From Oceanospirillales bacterium (GTDB taxonomy: Bacteria; Pseudomonadota; Gammaproteobacteria; Pseudomonadales; Balneatricaceae), in the NCBI GenBank assembly GCA_018223185.1, contig JAAEYW010000014.1, forward strand, positions 1 to 64,000: 64,000 nucleotides of DNA, written 5' to 3'. This document shows positions 9,724 to 18,702 of this stretch, piece after piece. Both the position numbers and the translations under genes were made by a program. The first letter of the stretch is position 1. The number at the start of each line of letters is the position of its first letter. The notes under the pieces were generated by a model. That model searched no databases. It was not told the DNA's origin and worked only from the letters and a program-made list of their open reading frames with translations.

Positions 9724-9993
9724 CGGAATTCGCTTATGACTCTGGCTTAGGTGAAGTTCAGTGAAAAACAGGCTGACCATTATAGAGGAAACCGCCGGGG
9801 ATTTAACAACCTGATTAAAATTACTTTTTTCGACAGGCCAGCATGCCTCTATTCGTCTCAGAATGAGGAATATAGATATTGATCCAGAGCAGTTCCTGCC
9901 CGGATTACTGCAATAATAGTTAAATCAACACGGACTCATAAGAATAAACTAATATAAAAAGTTGTTGTTTCAAGCGTGACCGGGAGTATGACA

Positions 9994-12900
9994 ATGAACA
10001 ACCCTGTTAAGAATGCCAGACAAACACGGATGATGGATGGTAACGAAGCTGCGGCCTATATCGCCCATCACCTCAATGACGTCATTGCGATCTATCCTAT
10101 CACTCCGGCCTCACCTATGGGTGAGATGAGCGATAGCTGGAGTTCGGATGGTGTAAAAAATCTCTGGGGAGTGATTCCCGATGTGATTGAGTTACAGAGT
10201 GAAGGGGGTGCCGCCGGTGCCGTTCACGGCGCGCTTCAGGCAGGTGCAAAAACCACCACCTTTACCGCCTCTCAGGGCTTACTGCTGAAAATCCCGAATA
10301 TGTATAAGATTGCCGGAGAGCTGACACCAACCGTTTTTCATATTGCCGCTCGCTCTCTTGCTACCCACGCCCTGTCAATCTTCTGTGACCACAGTGATGT
10401 GATGGCAACCCGGGCAACCGGTTTTGCCATGCTCGCGTCCAACTCAGTTCAGGAAGTGATGGATATGGCCACCATCGCTGAGATGTCCACCCTGGAGGGG
10501 CGGGTACCGGTACTGCACTTCTTTGATGGGTTTCGCACCAGTCACGAAGTCAGCAAGGTTGAGGTGGTCACTGAGGATATGCTGCGACTACTGATTGATA
10601 TGGAGCGGGTGCGGGAGTGCCGCAACCGGGCACTCTCTCCTGACCATCCGGTGGTTCGCGGCACATCGCAAAATCCGGATATATTTTTCCAGGCGCGGGA
10701 AGCCTGCAACCCCTACTACGATGCATTTCCTGAGATCGTGCAGCAGGCGATGAACCGGTTTGCCGAGGTAACCGGCCGTCAGTATCAACTCTATGAATAT
10801 GAAGGGTCTGCTGACGCTGAGTCCGTTATTATCCTGATGGGATCCGGAGCCGAAACAGCCAGTGAAACCGTTGACTATATCAACCGCAACGGGGGCAAAA
10901 CCGGCGTACTGAAAGTTCGTCTGTTCCGCCCATTCGATGCACCGCGGCTGTTGAACGCCCTGCCCGACAGCGTTAAGCAGATCGCGGTACTGGATCGGAC
11001 GAAAGAACCCGGTGCCGATGGTGAACCACTGTACAAAGATATTGCCACGGCATTTATGCAATCAATCCTCTCCGGAAAGTTAGCGGCGGATAAGCTTCCT
11101 AAACTGCTGGGCGGTCGCTTTGGGCTTTCGTCAAAAGAGTTCACCCCGGCGATGATCCGTGGTGTCTTTGATGAGCTGGCTAAACCCCGGAGTAAAAATC
11201 TGTTTACCGTCGGGATCGATGATGACCTGACCCATACCAGTATCAGCTATGACCCGCACTTTATTACCGATGCCCATCACGATGCCTATCAGGCTGTATT
11301 TTATGGGCTCGGCGCTGACGGGACGGTCAGTGCCAATAAGAACAGTATAAAAATCATCGGCGATCAGGAAGGTTATTATGCTCAGGGACACTTTGTTTAT
11401 GATTCAAAGAAGTCCGGTGCAGTCACTGTTTCCCATCTGCGTTTCGGGCCACACAAGATTCATTCTGCCTATGAGATACAAGAGGGACAGGCTGATTTTG
11501 TTGCCTGTCACCAGCCCCGCTTTCTCAGCCTCTACCCGATGCTGGATAAAGCCCGTCATGGCGCGGTATTCCTGCTCAACAGCAGCGCCTCACCGGATGA
11601 ACTCTGGGATACGCTGCCTGAGTCTGTGCAGCAACAACTGATAGAAAAACAGATCCGTCTGTTTGCGATTGATGCCTACAGGGTTGCGACCGAGTGCGGA
11701 CTGGGTAAACGAATCAATACCATCATGCAAAGCTGCTTCTTTAAAATCTCGGGTATTCTGCCTCTCGACAAGGCCATAACACTGATCAAGGGGGCGGTAG
11801 AAAAATCCTATAGCAGCAACCCAGAAGTGGTCGGGCTTAACCTGAATGCGATCGATGCCAGCCTCAGTCATCTGCATGAGATTAAGGTTCACGACAGAGC
11901 CACCAGCCGGATTCCGATGCATGAACTGAGCGCCAACACAGCCAATGATTTTGTCCGTCAGCTGACAGCGGAACTGATTGCCGGTCATGGCGACCGTATA
12001 CCTGTCAGTGCGCTCAGTGCGGATGGTACCTGGCCCACCGGCACCACCGCTTTCGAAAAACGCGATCTGGCAACTGAACTGCCACTGTGGGATGAGGATC
12101 TGTGCACCCACTGCGGTAAGTGCGTGCTGGTGTGTCCCCACAGCGTTATCCGCAGCAAGATCTTCGATAAATCGCTGTTGCAACAGGCGCCCGATGGTTT
12201 CCGGGCAGTGCCGGTTAAAGGTGCAAAGGACTTCCCTGAAGACAGCTTCATCAGCTATCAGGTTTCTCCCTCGGACTGCACGGGCTGCACCCTCTGCGTT
12301 GATATCTGTCCGATTGTTGATAAACAGAATCCCGAGCATAAAGCGATCAACATGGTGCCAAAAGAACAAACTTTCGACGTCGAAAAAGATAACTGGGAGT
12401 TCTTCCTGTCATTACCGGAGTTTGACCGCACCACTCTGAAAAATGCCACACTGAAAGGCTCTATGGTGTTCCAGCCCCTGTTCGAGTTCAGCGGTGCCTG
12501 CTCCGGCTGTGGCGAAACCTCTTACATTCGTCTTGCCAGTCAGCTATTTGGCGACCGGATGATGGTTGCCAACGCCACAGGGTGCTCATCTATCTATGGC
12601 GGCAACCTGCCAACAACTCCGTGGACCAAAAATGCAGATGGCCGGGGACCGGCCTGGAACAACTCGCTGTTTGAAGATAATGCGGAGTTCGGTCTGGGTA
12701 TGCGGGTAGCTCTGGATAAACAGAAAGATTATGCCATCAGTCTGCTGAATGAGCTGAAAGACCTGCTAGATCCGGAACTGGTGAATGCACTTCTCACCGA
12801 AGAAGAAAAAGATGAAGCGGGGATCGAACGACAGCGCCAGTCAGTCGAGCAACTGAAACAGGCGCTGGATGGTCTCAGCGAACACTCAGCGATTGGTGAT

Positions 12901-13611
12901 AAAGCCGTTGAACTGCGCCATCTTGCCGACCAGCTCAGTCGCAAGAGTGTCTGGATTATCGGCGGCGATGGCTGGGCTTACGATATCGGCTTTGGTGGTC
13001 TGGATCATGTGCTGGCGTCAGGCCGTAACGTTAATATTCTGGTGCTGGATACTGAGGTGTACTCCAATACCGGCGGGCAGACATCGAAAGCGACGCCGAT
13101 CGGCGCGGTGGCCAAGTTTTCCGCGTCCGGTAAGTCTGTGGCGAAAAAAGACCTGGCGCGTATCGCAATGGATTATGAGCATGTCTATGTCGCCCATGTT
13201 GCCTATGCCGCCAAAGATGTCCAGACCCTGCGGGCGTTTCTGGAAGCGGAGTCTTATGACGGCCCGTCCCTGATCATCGCCTACTCACCCTGTATCGCCC
13301 ACGGCTTTGAGATGAAAGATAACCATCTGCACCAGCAACTGGCGGTTGATAGCGGCCACTGGCCTCTGTTCCGCTACGACCCTCGTCTGGCAGATCAGCA
13401 CAAGAACCCGCTGAAAATAGATTCCAAACCGCCATCCATCCCCTATTCTGAGTTTGCCCGCAGAGAGACCCGCTTTAACTCCCTGCTGAAAGCACACCCG
13501 GTGGAGGCTGCGGCCTTTCTTGATAAGGCACAACACGATGTCAGCGAACGCTATAAACGTTACCAGCAGATGGCTGAGATGGACTGGGAGGAAGCACCAA
13601 CACCTGAATAA
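9994..13611 (+). CDS. nifJ: Pyruvate:ferredoxin (flavodoxin) oxidoreductase
   Basis: 1205 residues, the full fused single-chain enzyme. Order: pyrimidine-binding domain (IAIYPITPASPMGE), transketolase-like and CoA-binding domains, two 4Fe-4S motifs (CTHCGKCVLVCP and CTGCTLCVDICP), the proximal-cluster cysteines (SGACSGCGETSY) and the TPP-binding domain (GGDGWAYDIGFGG...YSNTGGQTSK). It oxidises pyruvate to acetyl-CoA and CO2 with electrons to ferredoxin or flavodoxin. I chose the ATG at 9994 because GGGAG lies 7 bases upstream; a GTG at 9976 and ATG at 9988 are in frame. Next to ferritin and hemerythrin genes it suggests microaerobic metabolism. Confidence 0.96.
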   Translation: MNNPVKNARQTRMMDGNEAAAYIAHHLNDVIAIYPITPASPMGEMSDSWSSDGVKNLWGVIPDVIELQSEGGAAGAVHGALQAGAKTTTFTASQGLLLKIPNMYKIAGELTPTVFHIAARSLATHALSIFCDHSDVMATRATGFAMLASNSVQEVMDMATIAEMSTLEGRVPVLHFFDGFRTSHEVSKVEVVTEDMLRLLIDMERVRECRNRALSPDHPVVRGTSQNPDIFFQAREACNPYYDAFPEIVQQAMNRFAEVTGRQYQLYEYEGSADAESVIILMGSGAETASETVDYINRNGGKTGVLKVRLFRPFDAPRLLNALPDSVKQIAVLDRTKEPGADGEPLYKDIATAFMQSILSGKLAADKLPKLLGGRFGLSSKEFTPAMIRGVFDELAKPRSKNLFTVGIDDDLTHTSISYDPHFITDAHHDAYQAVFYGLGADGTVSANKNSIKIIGDQEGYYAQGHFVYDSKKSGAVTVSHLRFGPHKIHSAYEIQEGQADFVACHQPRFLSLYPMLDKARHGAVFLLNSSASPDELWDTLPESVQQQLIEKQIRLFAIDAYRVATECGLGKRINTIMQSCFFKISGILPLDKAITLIKGAVEKSYSSNPEVVGLNLNAIDASLSHLHEIKVHDRATSRIPMHELSANTANDFVRQLTAELIAGHGDRIPVSALSADGTWPTGTTAFEKRDLATELPLWDEDLCTHCGKCVLVCPHSVIRSKIFDKSLLQQAPDGFRAVPVKGAKDFPEDSFISYQVSPSDCTGCTLCVDICPIVDKQNPEHKAINMVPKEQTFDVEKDNWEFFLSLPEFDRTTLKNATLKGSMVFQPLFEFSGACSGCGETSYIRLASQLFGDRMMVANATGCSSIYGGNLPTTPWTKNADGRGPAWNNSLFEDNAEFGLGMRVALDKQKDYAISLLNELKDLLDPELVNALLTEEEKDEAGIERQRQSVEQLKQALDGLSEHSAIGDKAVELRHLADQLSRKSVWIIGGDGWAYDIGFGGLDHVLASGRNVNILVLDTEVYSNTGGQTSKATPIGAVAKFSASGKSVAKKDLARIAMDYEHVYVAHVAYAAKDVQTLRAFLEAESYDGPSLIIAYSPCIAHGFEMKDNHLHQQLAVDSGHWPLFRYDPRLADQHKNPLKIDSKPPSIPYSEFARRETRFNSLLKAHPVEAAAFLDKAQHDVSERYKRYQQMAEMDWEEAPTPE

Positions 13612-13623
13612 GCAGTCTAAACA

Positions 13624-13656
13624 CCGGACAGCGTTAACCTCGTGATGTTTGTCCGG
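13624..13656 (+). terminator. Hairpin after nifJ
   Basis: CCGGAC at 13624 pairs with GTCCGG ending at 13656, with a long loop and only a weak T-containing tail. A Rho-independent terminator is possible but not convincing. Confidence 0.4.
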
Positions 13657-13679
13657 CCTCTTACATCAACGAATAGTTA

Positions 13680-13694
13680 TGAGAATCATTAGCA
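13680..13694 (+). promoter_or_regulatory. Fur-box-like site upstream of the four-cysteine protein and ferritin
   Basis: TGAGAATCATTAGCA matches the 7-1-7 Fur consensus TGATAATNATTATCA at 12 of 14 defined positions. It lies 63 bases before the small-protein start, with an AT-rich promoter-like stretch (TTATATGGAAATTATTATAT) after it. Iron control of the ferritin operon is inferred. Confidence 0.5.
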
Positions 13695-13756
13695 TTTACA
13701 TTATATGGAAATTATTATATAACTCTTTCAGTATCATTTAATGGCAGGAACTGCTC

Positions 13757-13924
13757 ATGGCTGAAACACTGAAAGCTAAAAGCCTGTGTAAGCTCAAAAA
13801 AGAGATCATCTCTAAACACTTTGATGAGATTGCTGCGGTTACCCGTAATAGTCAGTATATCTGTAGTAAATGCGCCCGCTCATCTGAAGGTAAAAAATGG
13901 CTTTGTAAGCCCGTGGCCCTCTAA
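13757..13924 (+). CDS. Small four-cysteine protein upstream of ferritin
   Basis: 55 residues with four cysteines (Cys11, Cys36, Cys39, Cys50), the last three in YICSKCARSSEGKKWLCKP. The CxxC...C pattern suggests a small zinc or iron binding knuckle; the N-terminus is lysine-rich and helical. AGGA lies 7 bases before the ATG. It precedes ftnA by only 30 bases behind the same Fur-like site, so the two are probably co-transcribed and may work together in iron handling. I recognise it as a conserved type of small gammaproteobacterial protein but not by function. Confidence 0.75.
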   Translation: MAETLKAKSLCKLKKEIISKHFDEIAAVTRNSQYICSKCARSSEGKKWLCKPVAL

Positions 13925-13954
13925 CCACCTGTTACTTCACCATATGGAGATCAC

Positions 13955-14482
13955 ATGCTTAGTAATACCATGCTGGAAAAACTCAACAACCAGATCAACC
14001 TTGAATTTTATTCGTCGAATATGTACCTGCAAATGAGCTCATGGGCAGAATCAAAAGGGTTTGACGGCTGTGCCGAATTTCTCTCTAAACATGCCGATGA
14101 AGAGATGCAGCATATGAAACGTCTTTTCACCTATGTTAACGAAACCGGCAGCATGGCGCGTATTGGGGCAATAGAAGCCCCTATCGAAGAGTTTGATTCG
14201 ATAAAAGATCTGTTTGAAAAAGTCTATGAACACGAATGCCTGATCACAAAAGAGATCAATGGCCTTGCCCATACAGCCTTTACTAATCAGGACTACTCAA
14301 CATTCAATTTCCTGCAATGGTATGTTGCAGAACAGCATGAAGAGGAAAAAACATTTAAGGGTATTCTCGACAAAATTGAGATAATTGGTGAGGATGGTAA
14401 AGGCCTGTTCTTTATCGATAAAGAGATCGGGCAGATGAAAAGCAGCGGCAACAATAGCAGTATTCAGGAGCCTCAACCCTGA
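13955..14482 (+). CDS. ftnA: Non-heme ferritin
   Basis: 175 residues. The four-helix ferritin fold carries the diiron ferroxidase ligands: Glu in NLEFYSSNMY, the EExxH set in HADEEMQHM and the Glu/Gln residues in AEQHEEEKTF. Ferritin 24-mers oxidise Fe(II) and store it as mineral in the cytoplasm. GGAG sits 5 bases before the ATG. It follows the four-cysteine gene by 30 bases and ends with a terminator. Confidence 0.95.
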   Translation: MLSNTMLEKLNNQINLEFYSSNMYLQMSSWAESKGFDGCAEFLSKHADEEMQHMKRLFTYVNETGSMARIGAIEAPIEEFDSIKDLFEKVYEHECLITKEINGLAHTAFTNQDYSTFNFLQWYVAEQHEEEKTFKGILDKIEIIGEDGKGLFFIDKEIGQMKSSGNNSSIQEPQP

Positions 14483-14508
14483 AGTGCCCTCCAGGCATAC
14501 ACACCAAA

Positions 14509-14534
14509 AACAGCGGCCCATGTGCCGTTTTTTT
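14509..14534 (+). terminator. Terminator of ftnA
   Basis: CGGC pairs with GCCG, extended by flanking A/T pairs, and is followed by seven T. Confidence 0.7.
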
Positions 14535-14727
14535 ATGCCCGGCTCTCTTTAATTGCATTTAATATGATACATAATTGACCATAGTCATTACCTTTATGTA
14601 TTACAACAACTAGCATGGATCTATTGCACAGACACAGTCCTGACACTATTTCAGGGCTATATTGTTATTCAGTGTAGCTGATCAATCAGCTGGGCTGAAC
14701 AGATTACCATGCTGTATAGGTGAAGAG

Positions 14728-15261
14728 ATGAGCACAGAAACATCCAGTCCAACCGATGACTTCTCCCAATGTCATGTCGCTATCATTGAGAACTTTAAGC
14801 AACTGCGGGAGCTGGCAAAATCAGATATAACCGAGCCGGTCCAGCCTGAAATTCAGGAGACCGCCAATAAGCTGCTAAATTTTTACCACGAAGTGGTACT
14901 CAATCATCACCATGAAGAGGAGCAGGAGCTGTTTAATATTGTAATGGATTGCGCCAGCCCGGGTGAGGAGTTGCAACAATCAACACAGATGGTGAAACGG
15001 CTCACACAAGAGCACCGCAACCTGGAAAAAGAGTGGAAAAAAATCGAAGCGGATATTAAGAAGCTTGCTAAAGGTAAGTTTGTACAGCTGGACAGGGACG
15101 CATCGGTAGCGATGGCTGAGCATTACCTGCTTCACGCGAAATATGAGGAAACATATTTCCTGCCTTTGTCGGCCCGCATTCTCAGAGATACAGATCTTGA
15201 ATCGTTAGGGCTGAGTCTGCACACCCGGCATAATCTGCACAAAACGCCTGGTTATATCTGA
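14728..15261 (+). CDS. Hemerythrin-like HHE domain protein
   Basis: 177 residues from the ATG at 14728 (AGGTGAAG precedes it). The HHE helical bundle ligands appear in order: SQCHVAIIENF, FYHEVVLNHHHEEEQELF, LTQEHRNLEKEW and MAEHYLLHAKYEETYF. Such proteins bind a diiron centre and oxygen or NO in the cytoplasm. With nifJ and ferritin upstream, a role in protecting oxygen-labile enzymes or in iron/oxygen sensing is plausible but not shown. Confidence 0.88.
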   Translation: MSTETSSPTDDFSQCHVAIIENFKQLRELAKSDITEPVQPEIQETANKLLNFYHEVVLNHHHEEEQELFNIVMDCASPGEELQQSTQMVKRLTQEHRNLEKEWKKIEADIKKLAKGKFVQLDRDASVAMAEHYLLHAKYEETYFLPLSARILRDTDLESLGLSLHTRHNLHKTPGYI

Positions 15262-15265
15262 TACA

Positions 15266-15298
15266 AAAAAACGGTCGCCTGAGGCGACCGTTTTTTTT
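15266..15298 (+). terminator. Bidirectional terminator between hemerythrin and glnS
   Basis: ACGGTCGCCT pairs with AGGCGACCGT; A run on the left and T run on the right let it serve both convergent genes. A second possible hairpin (ACGAGACT at 15317 with AGTCTCGT at 15351, followed by T) lies nearer the glnS stop. Confidence 0.9.
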
Positions 15299-15367
15299 AT
15301 TGACGCGATTCAATTAACGAGACTATTCAATCAACAAGACTGCAGGTAACAGTCTCGTTTTTGCGTA

Positions 15368-17050
15368 CTATTTTTTCCAGGTATCACGAAGACCGATAGT
15401 CTTGTTAAACACCGGGTGTTCCGCCGAGTGTTCATAACGGTCGGCAACAAAGTAACCTTCGCGCTCAAACTGAAAACTGGTTTCCGGAGCGGCATTCACC
15501 AGACCGGGTTCAACCCAGCAGTTAACGGTTTCACTGAAGGAATCCGGATTGATATTACTGAGGAAGTCACCCTCACCTTTATCCGGAGACTCAACATTAA
15601 ACAGACGATCGTAGATACGCACTTTCGCCTGCTTACCTTCAGTTGCTGATACCCAGTGCATTACACCGCGAGGCTTGATCCCCTCCGGTGGATTTTCGCC
15701 TACGGTATCGGGAATCAGTGACGCATGAACTTCGATAATCTCTCCATCAGCACCTTTAACCACCGCATCCGCACAGATCACATAAGCACTGCGCAGACGC
15801 ATGTAATCACCCGGCACCAGCAAGCGGAACTTCTTCCGTGACAGGGTCGAGTCCTCACTGAAATCAGCACGGTCGATATAGATCTCACGGGTAAACGGCA
15901 ATTCACGGACGCCCATATCTTTCTGCGGATGAACCGGCGCACTGAGCATTTCAACTTCGCCTTCAGGGAAGTTGGTAATAATCAGTTTCAGCGGATTCAT
16001 CACACACATCGCGCGGGCAGCATTGTCGTTCAGGTCTTCACGGATGAAGAACTCAAACTGTGCCATATCAACCGTACCATCAGTTTTCGCAACCGCCAGA
16101 CTGTCGCAGAAATTGCGTACGGCCTGCGGACTGTAACCACGACGACGCATCCCCTGAATGGTAGGCATACGCGGATCATCCCAACCCGTTACGTGGCCTT
16201 CATCAACCAGTTGCTTCAGCTTCCGCTTGCTGGTCACTGTATAGTTGATATTCAGTCGGCCAAACTCGTACTGGCGAGGCTGACTCGGCACCGGCAGATT
16301 CTCAATAAACCACTCATACAGAGGCCGGTGATCGGCAAACTCCAGGGTACAGATAGAATGGGTTACCCCTTCAATTGCATCTTCCTGACCGTGCGCAAAA
16401 TCATAGCTGGGATAGATACACCACTTATCACCGGTCTGATGGTGGCTCTGCTTACGGATACGGTAGAGAATCGGGTCGCGCAGATTCATATTCGGCGATG
16501 CCATATCAATTTTGGCACGCAATACCCGGCTACCCTCGTCAAACTCGCCATTCTTCATTCGTTCAAGCAGATCAAGACTCTCTTCTGCAGAACGCTCGCG
16601 GAATGGGCTGTTTTTACCCGGTTCAGTTGCCCAGCCACGATACTCACTGGCCTGTTCAGGGCTGAGGTCGCAGACATAGGCTTTGCCTTCCTTAATCAGG
16701 TGCTGAGCCCAGACATAGAAAGTGTCGAAATAGTTAGAGGCATAACGTACTTCACCCGCCCAGTGAAAGCCGAGCCAGCGCACATCGTCCATTATTGCGT
16801 CGACGTACTCCTGATCCTCTTTACCGGGATTCGTATCGTCAAAACGCAGGTTGCATTCGCCGTTATACTTTTCAGCAGTACCAAAGTTCAGGCAGATCGA
16901 CTTAGCATGACCGATGTGCAGATAGCCATTAGGCTCCGGTGGAAAACGAGTGACTACTTTTTCCAGTCCCTGCTGCTGATCCTGTTCGATAATCTGATGA
17001 ATAAAATTGGTTGGCTGTTTAGCAGCGTTACTGGCGTCGTTATTGCTCAT
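15368..17050 (-). CDS. glnS: Glutaminyl-tRNA synthetase
   Basis: 560 residues. PPEPNGYLHIGHAKS is the HIGH motif region, and TVTSKRKLKQLV holds the KMSKS equivalent; the C-terminal half is the beta-barrel anticodon-binding domain (FQFEREGYFVADR). It charges tRNA-Gln in the cytoplasm. It is transcribed away from ppiB, with a TATAAT -10 element just upstream. Confidence 0.97.
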   Translation of the reverse strand: MSNNDASNAAKQPTNFIHQIIEQDQQQGLEKVVTRFPPEPNGYLHIGHAKSICLNFGTAEKYNGECNLRFDDTNPGKEDQEYVDAIMDDVRWLGFHWAGEVRYASNYFDTFYVWAQHLIKEGKAYVCDLSPEQASEYRGWATEPGKNSPFRERSAEESLDLLERMKNGEFDEGSRVLRAKIDMASPNMNLRDPILYRIRKQSHHQTGDKWCIYPSYDFAHGQEDAIEGVTHSICTLEFADHRPLYEWFIENLPVPSQPRQYEFGRLNINYTVTSKRKLKQLVDEGHVTGWDDPRMPTIQGMRRRGYSPQAVRNFCDSLAVAKTDGTVDMAQFEFFIREDLNDNAARAMCVMNPLKLIITNFPEGEVEMLSAPVHPQKDMGVRELPFTREIYIDRADFSEDSTLSRKKFRLLVPGDYMRLRSAYVICADAVVKGADGEIIEVHASLIPDTVGENPPEGIKPRGVMHWVSATEGKQAKVRIYDRLFNVESPDKGEGDFLSNINPDSFSETVNCWVEPGLVNAAPETSFQFEREGYFVADRYEHSAEHPVFNKTIGLRDTWKK

Positions 17051-17091
17051 AGAGGCGTCTTAAACTTCCGTCTGATATCAAGTAGGCCGAT

Positions 17092-17097
17092 ATTATA
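17092..17097 (-). promoter_or_regulatory. -10 element of glnS
   Basis: TATAAT on the minus strand, 42 bases before the glnS start. A weak -35 candidate (TGGTTG) lies 17 bases further upstream. Confidence 0.5.
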
Positions 17098-17166
17098 GAC
17101 AGATGGTCTGCATACAACCATAAGTAAGCCGAAATTAATCAGTTAGTTATCAGATTAATTCTTTAG

Positions 17167-17172
17167 TATAAT
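17167..17172 (+). promoter_or_regulatory. -10 element of ppiB-lpxH
   Basis: TATAAT on the plus strand, 82 bases before ppiB. The leader contains ACTAACTAGA and AACTAGTT repeats of unknown meaning. Confidence 0.5.
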
Positions 17173-17254
17173 GTTGCCCATTGAATCGACACTAAACACA
17201 CTCAGTCTAACTAACTAGACGAAAATAACTAGTTAAAACAAAGGGATCGTAAGC

Positions 17255-17764
17255 ATGATCGTACTGCACACTAACTTCGGCGACATCACTATTGAACTCG
17301 ATTATGAAAAAGCGCCTAAGTCCGCAGAAAACTTCGAAAACTATGTTAAAGATGGCTTCTATGACGGTGTGATTTTTCACCGGGTTATTGATGGCTTTAT
17401 GATCCAGGGCGGTGGCTTTGAACCAGGAATGGTCAGCAAGAAAACCTCTGGCAACATCGAAAACGAAGCGGATAACGGCCTGCAAAACAAGCGTGGAACT
17501 TTGGCGATGGCCCGCACTATGGACCCTCACAGTGCATCTGCTCAGTTCTTTATCAACGTCAGCGACAACACGTTCCTGGATCATACAGCTAAAACAACCG
17601 AAGGCTGGGGCTATGCCGTATTCGGTAAAGTAACTGACGGTATGGACGTGGTTGATAAAATCAAAGGCGTTTCCACGACGTTCCGTGGTGGACATCAGGA
17701 TGTTCCTGCTGAAGATGTGATTATCACTACAGCCGTTGTTGTGGAAGCAGACAGCGCAGAATAA
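17255..17764 (+). CDS. ppiB: Cyclophilin-type peptidyl-prolyl cis-trans isomerase
   Basis: 169 residues without a signal peptide, hence the cytoplasmic PpiB type. Active-site segments are present: [13 protein letters not shown] (catalytic Arg/Phe), [17 protein letters not shown] and a Trp-bearing loop [11 protein letters not shown]. It speeds proline isomerisation during protein folding. Its TAA stop overlaps the lpxH ATG by one base (TAATG), so translation is coupled. Confidence 0.95.
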   Translation: MIVLHTNFGDITIELDYEKAPKSAENFENYVKDGFYDGVIFHRVIDGFMIQGGGFEPGMVSKKTSGNIENEADNGLQNKRGTLAMARTMDPHSASAQFFINVSDNTFLDHTAKTTEGWGYAVFGKVTDGMDVVDKIKGVSTTFRGGHQDVPAEDVIITTAVVVEADSAE

Positions 17765-18480
17765 TGCGAACATTTTTCATTTCAGACCTTCATCTGCATA
17801 GCGGACGCCCGGATCTCACCCGGGCGTTGCTGCACTTTCTGGATTCGACAGCTAAACAGTGTGACCGGCTCTATATTCTCGGTGATCTGTTTGAAGCCTG
17901 GATCGGTGACGACTTTATCCCAGAAGATCTGCAACCGGTTGTTGATGCGCTTAATACCCTGTCCCGCTCTGGCTGTGAGGTATTCTTGCAGCACGGCAAC
18001 CGGGATTTTCTGGTCGGCAAACGCTTCGCTGAGCTGACCGGCGTTCAGATTCTCGGGGACAGTGAGATTATCAAATTAGCGTCAGGCCCGGCTCTGTTAA
18101 TGCACGGCGATCAGTTATGTACCGACGATCATGCGTATCAGGCCCTGCGCCAGCAACTGAGAAACCCTCAGTGGCAACAAGCGGTTCTCACCAAGTCTGT
18201 AATAGAACGACTGGAGATGGCAAAACAGTTGCGTATGGCCAGTGAAACCCAGACCGCAGGTAAGAGCACTGAGATAATGGATGTCAGTCAGCAAGCGGTT
18301 CGGGAAGCGATGACTGAGGCAAACTGTGATCTGCTGATTCACGGACACACTCATCGTCCTGCAGTCCACACCCTTGAACAGGGTCAGCGCCGCATTGTTC
18401 TGGGAGACTGGGATAGCTCCGGCTGGTATCTGGACGCATCAGAACAGGGCGAACAGTTGATTGAGTTCAATATTAACTAA
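17764..18480 (+). CDS. lpxH: UDP-2,3-diacylglucosamine pyrophosphatase
   Basis: 238 residues with the metallophosphoesterase motifs in order: DLHLHSG, GDLFEAWIGDD, HGNRDF, HGDQL and HGHTHRP. LpxH hydrolyses UDP-2,3-diacylglucosamine to lipid X in lipid A synthesis at the inner membrane surface. Coupled to ppiB, as in many gammaproteobacteria. Confidence 0.95.
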   Translation: MRTFFISDLHLHSGRPDLTRALLHFLDSTAKQCDRLYILGDLFEAWIGDDFIPEDLQPVVDALNTLSRSGCEVFLQHGNRDFLVGKRFAELTGVQILGDSEIIKLASGPALLMHGDQLCTDDHAYQALRQQLRNPQWQQAVLTKSVIERLEMAKQLRMASETQTAGKSTEIMDVSQQAVREAMTEANCDLLIHGHTHRPAVHTLEQGQRRIVLGDWDSSGWYLDASEQGEQLIEFNIN

Positions 18481-18702
18481 TCACGGCTAAAAACCAGATA
18501 GTCGGCAATTGATATTGACGCCTCAAGTCTCAGAGCACATCTGTGCCAGGACAGCCCTGTCAGGCATCTGTTATCCTGACCGTTTATGATGCCGCTATAC
18601 CTCACTGTTCAAACGTTTGATAGGGTCTCTGTCACTCATAAGTGTTAGCATAGCGGCATCATTCATCAATACACTTACTAGTAATTAAAAAGACTCCTTT
18701 AT

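Noticed and set aside
15929-17098. A 389-codon open frame antisense to glnS
   Set aside because: It is a shadow of glnS; the sequence has no family features and glnS is certain.
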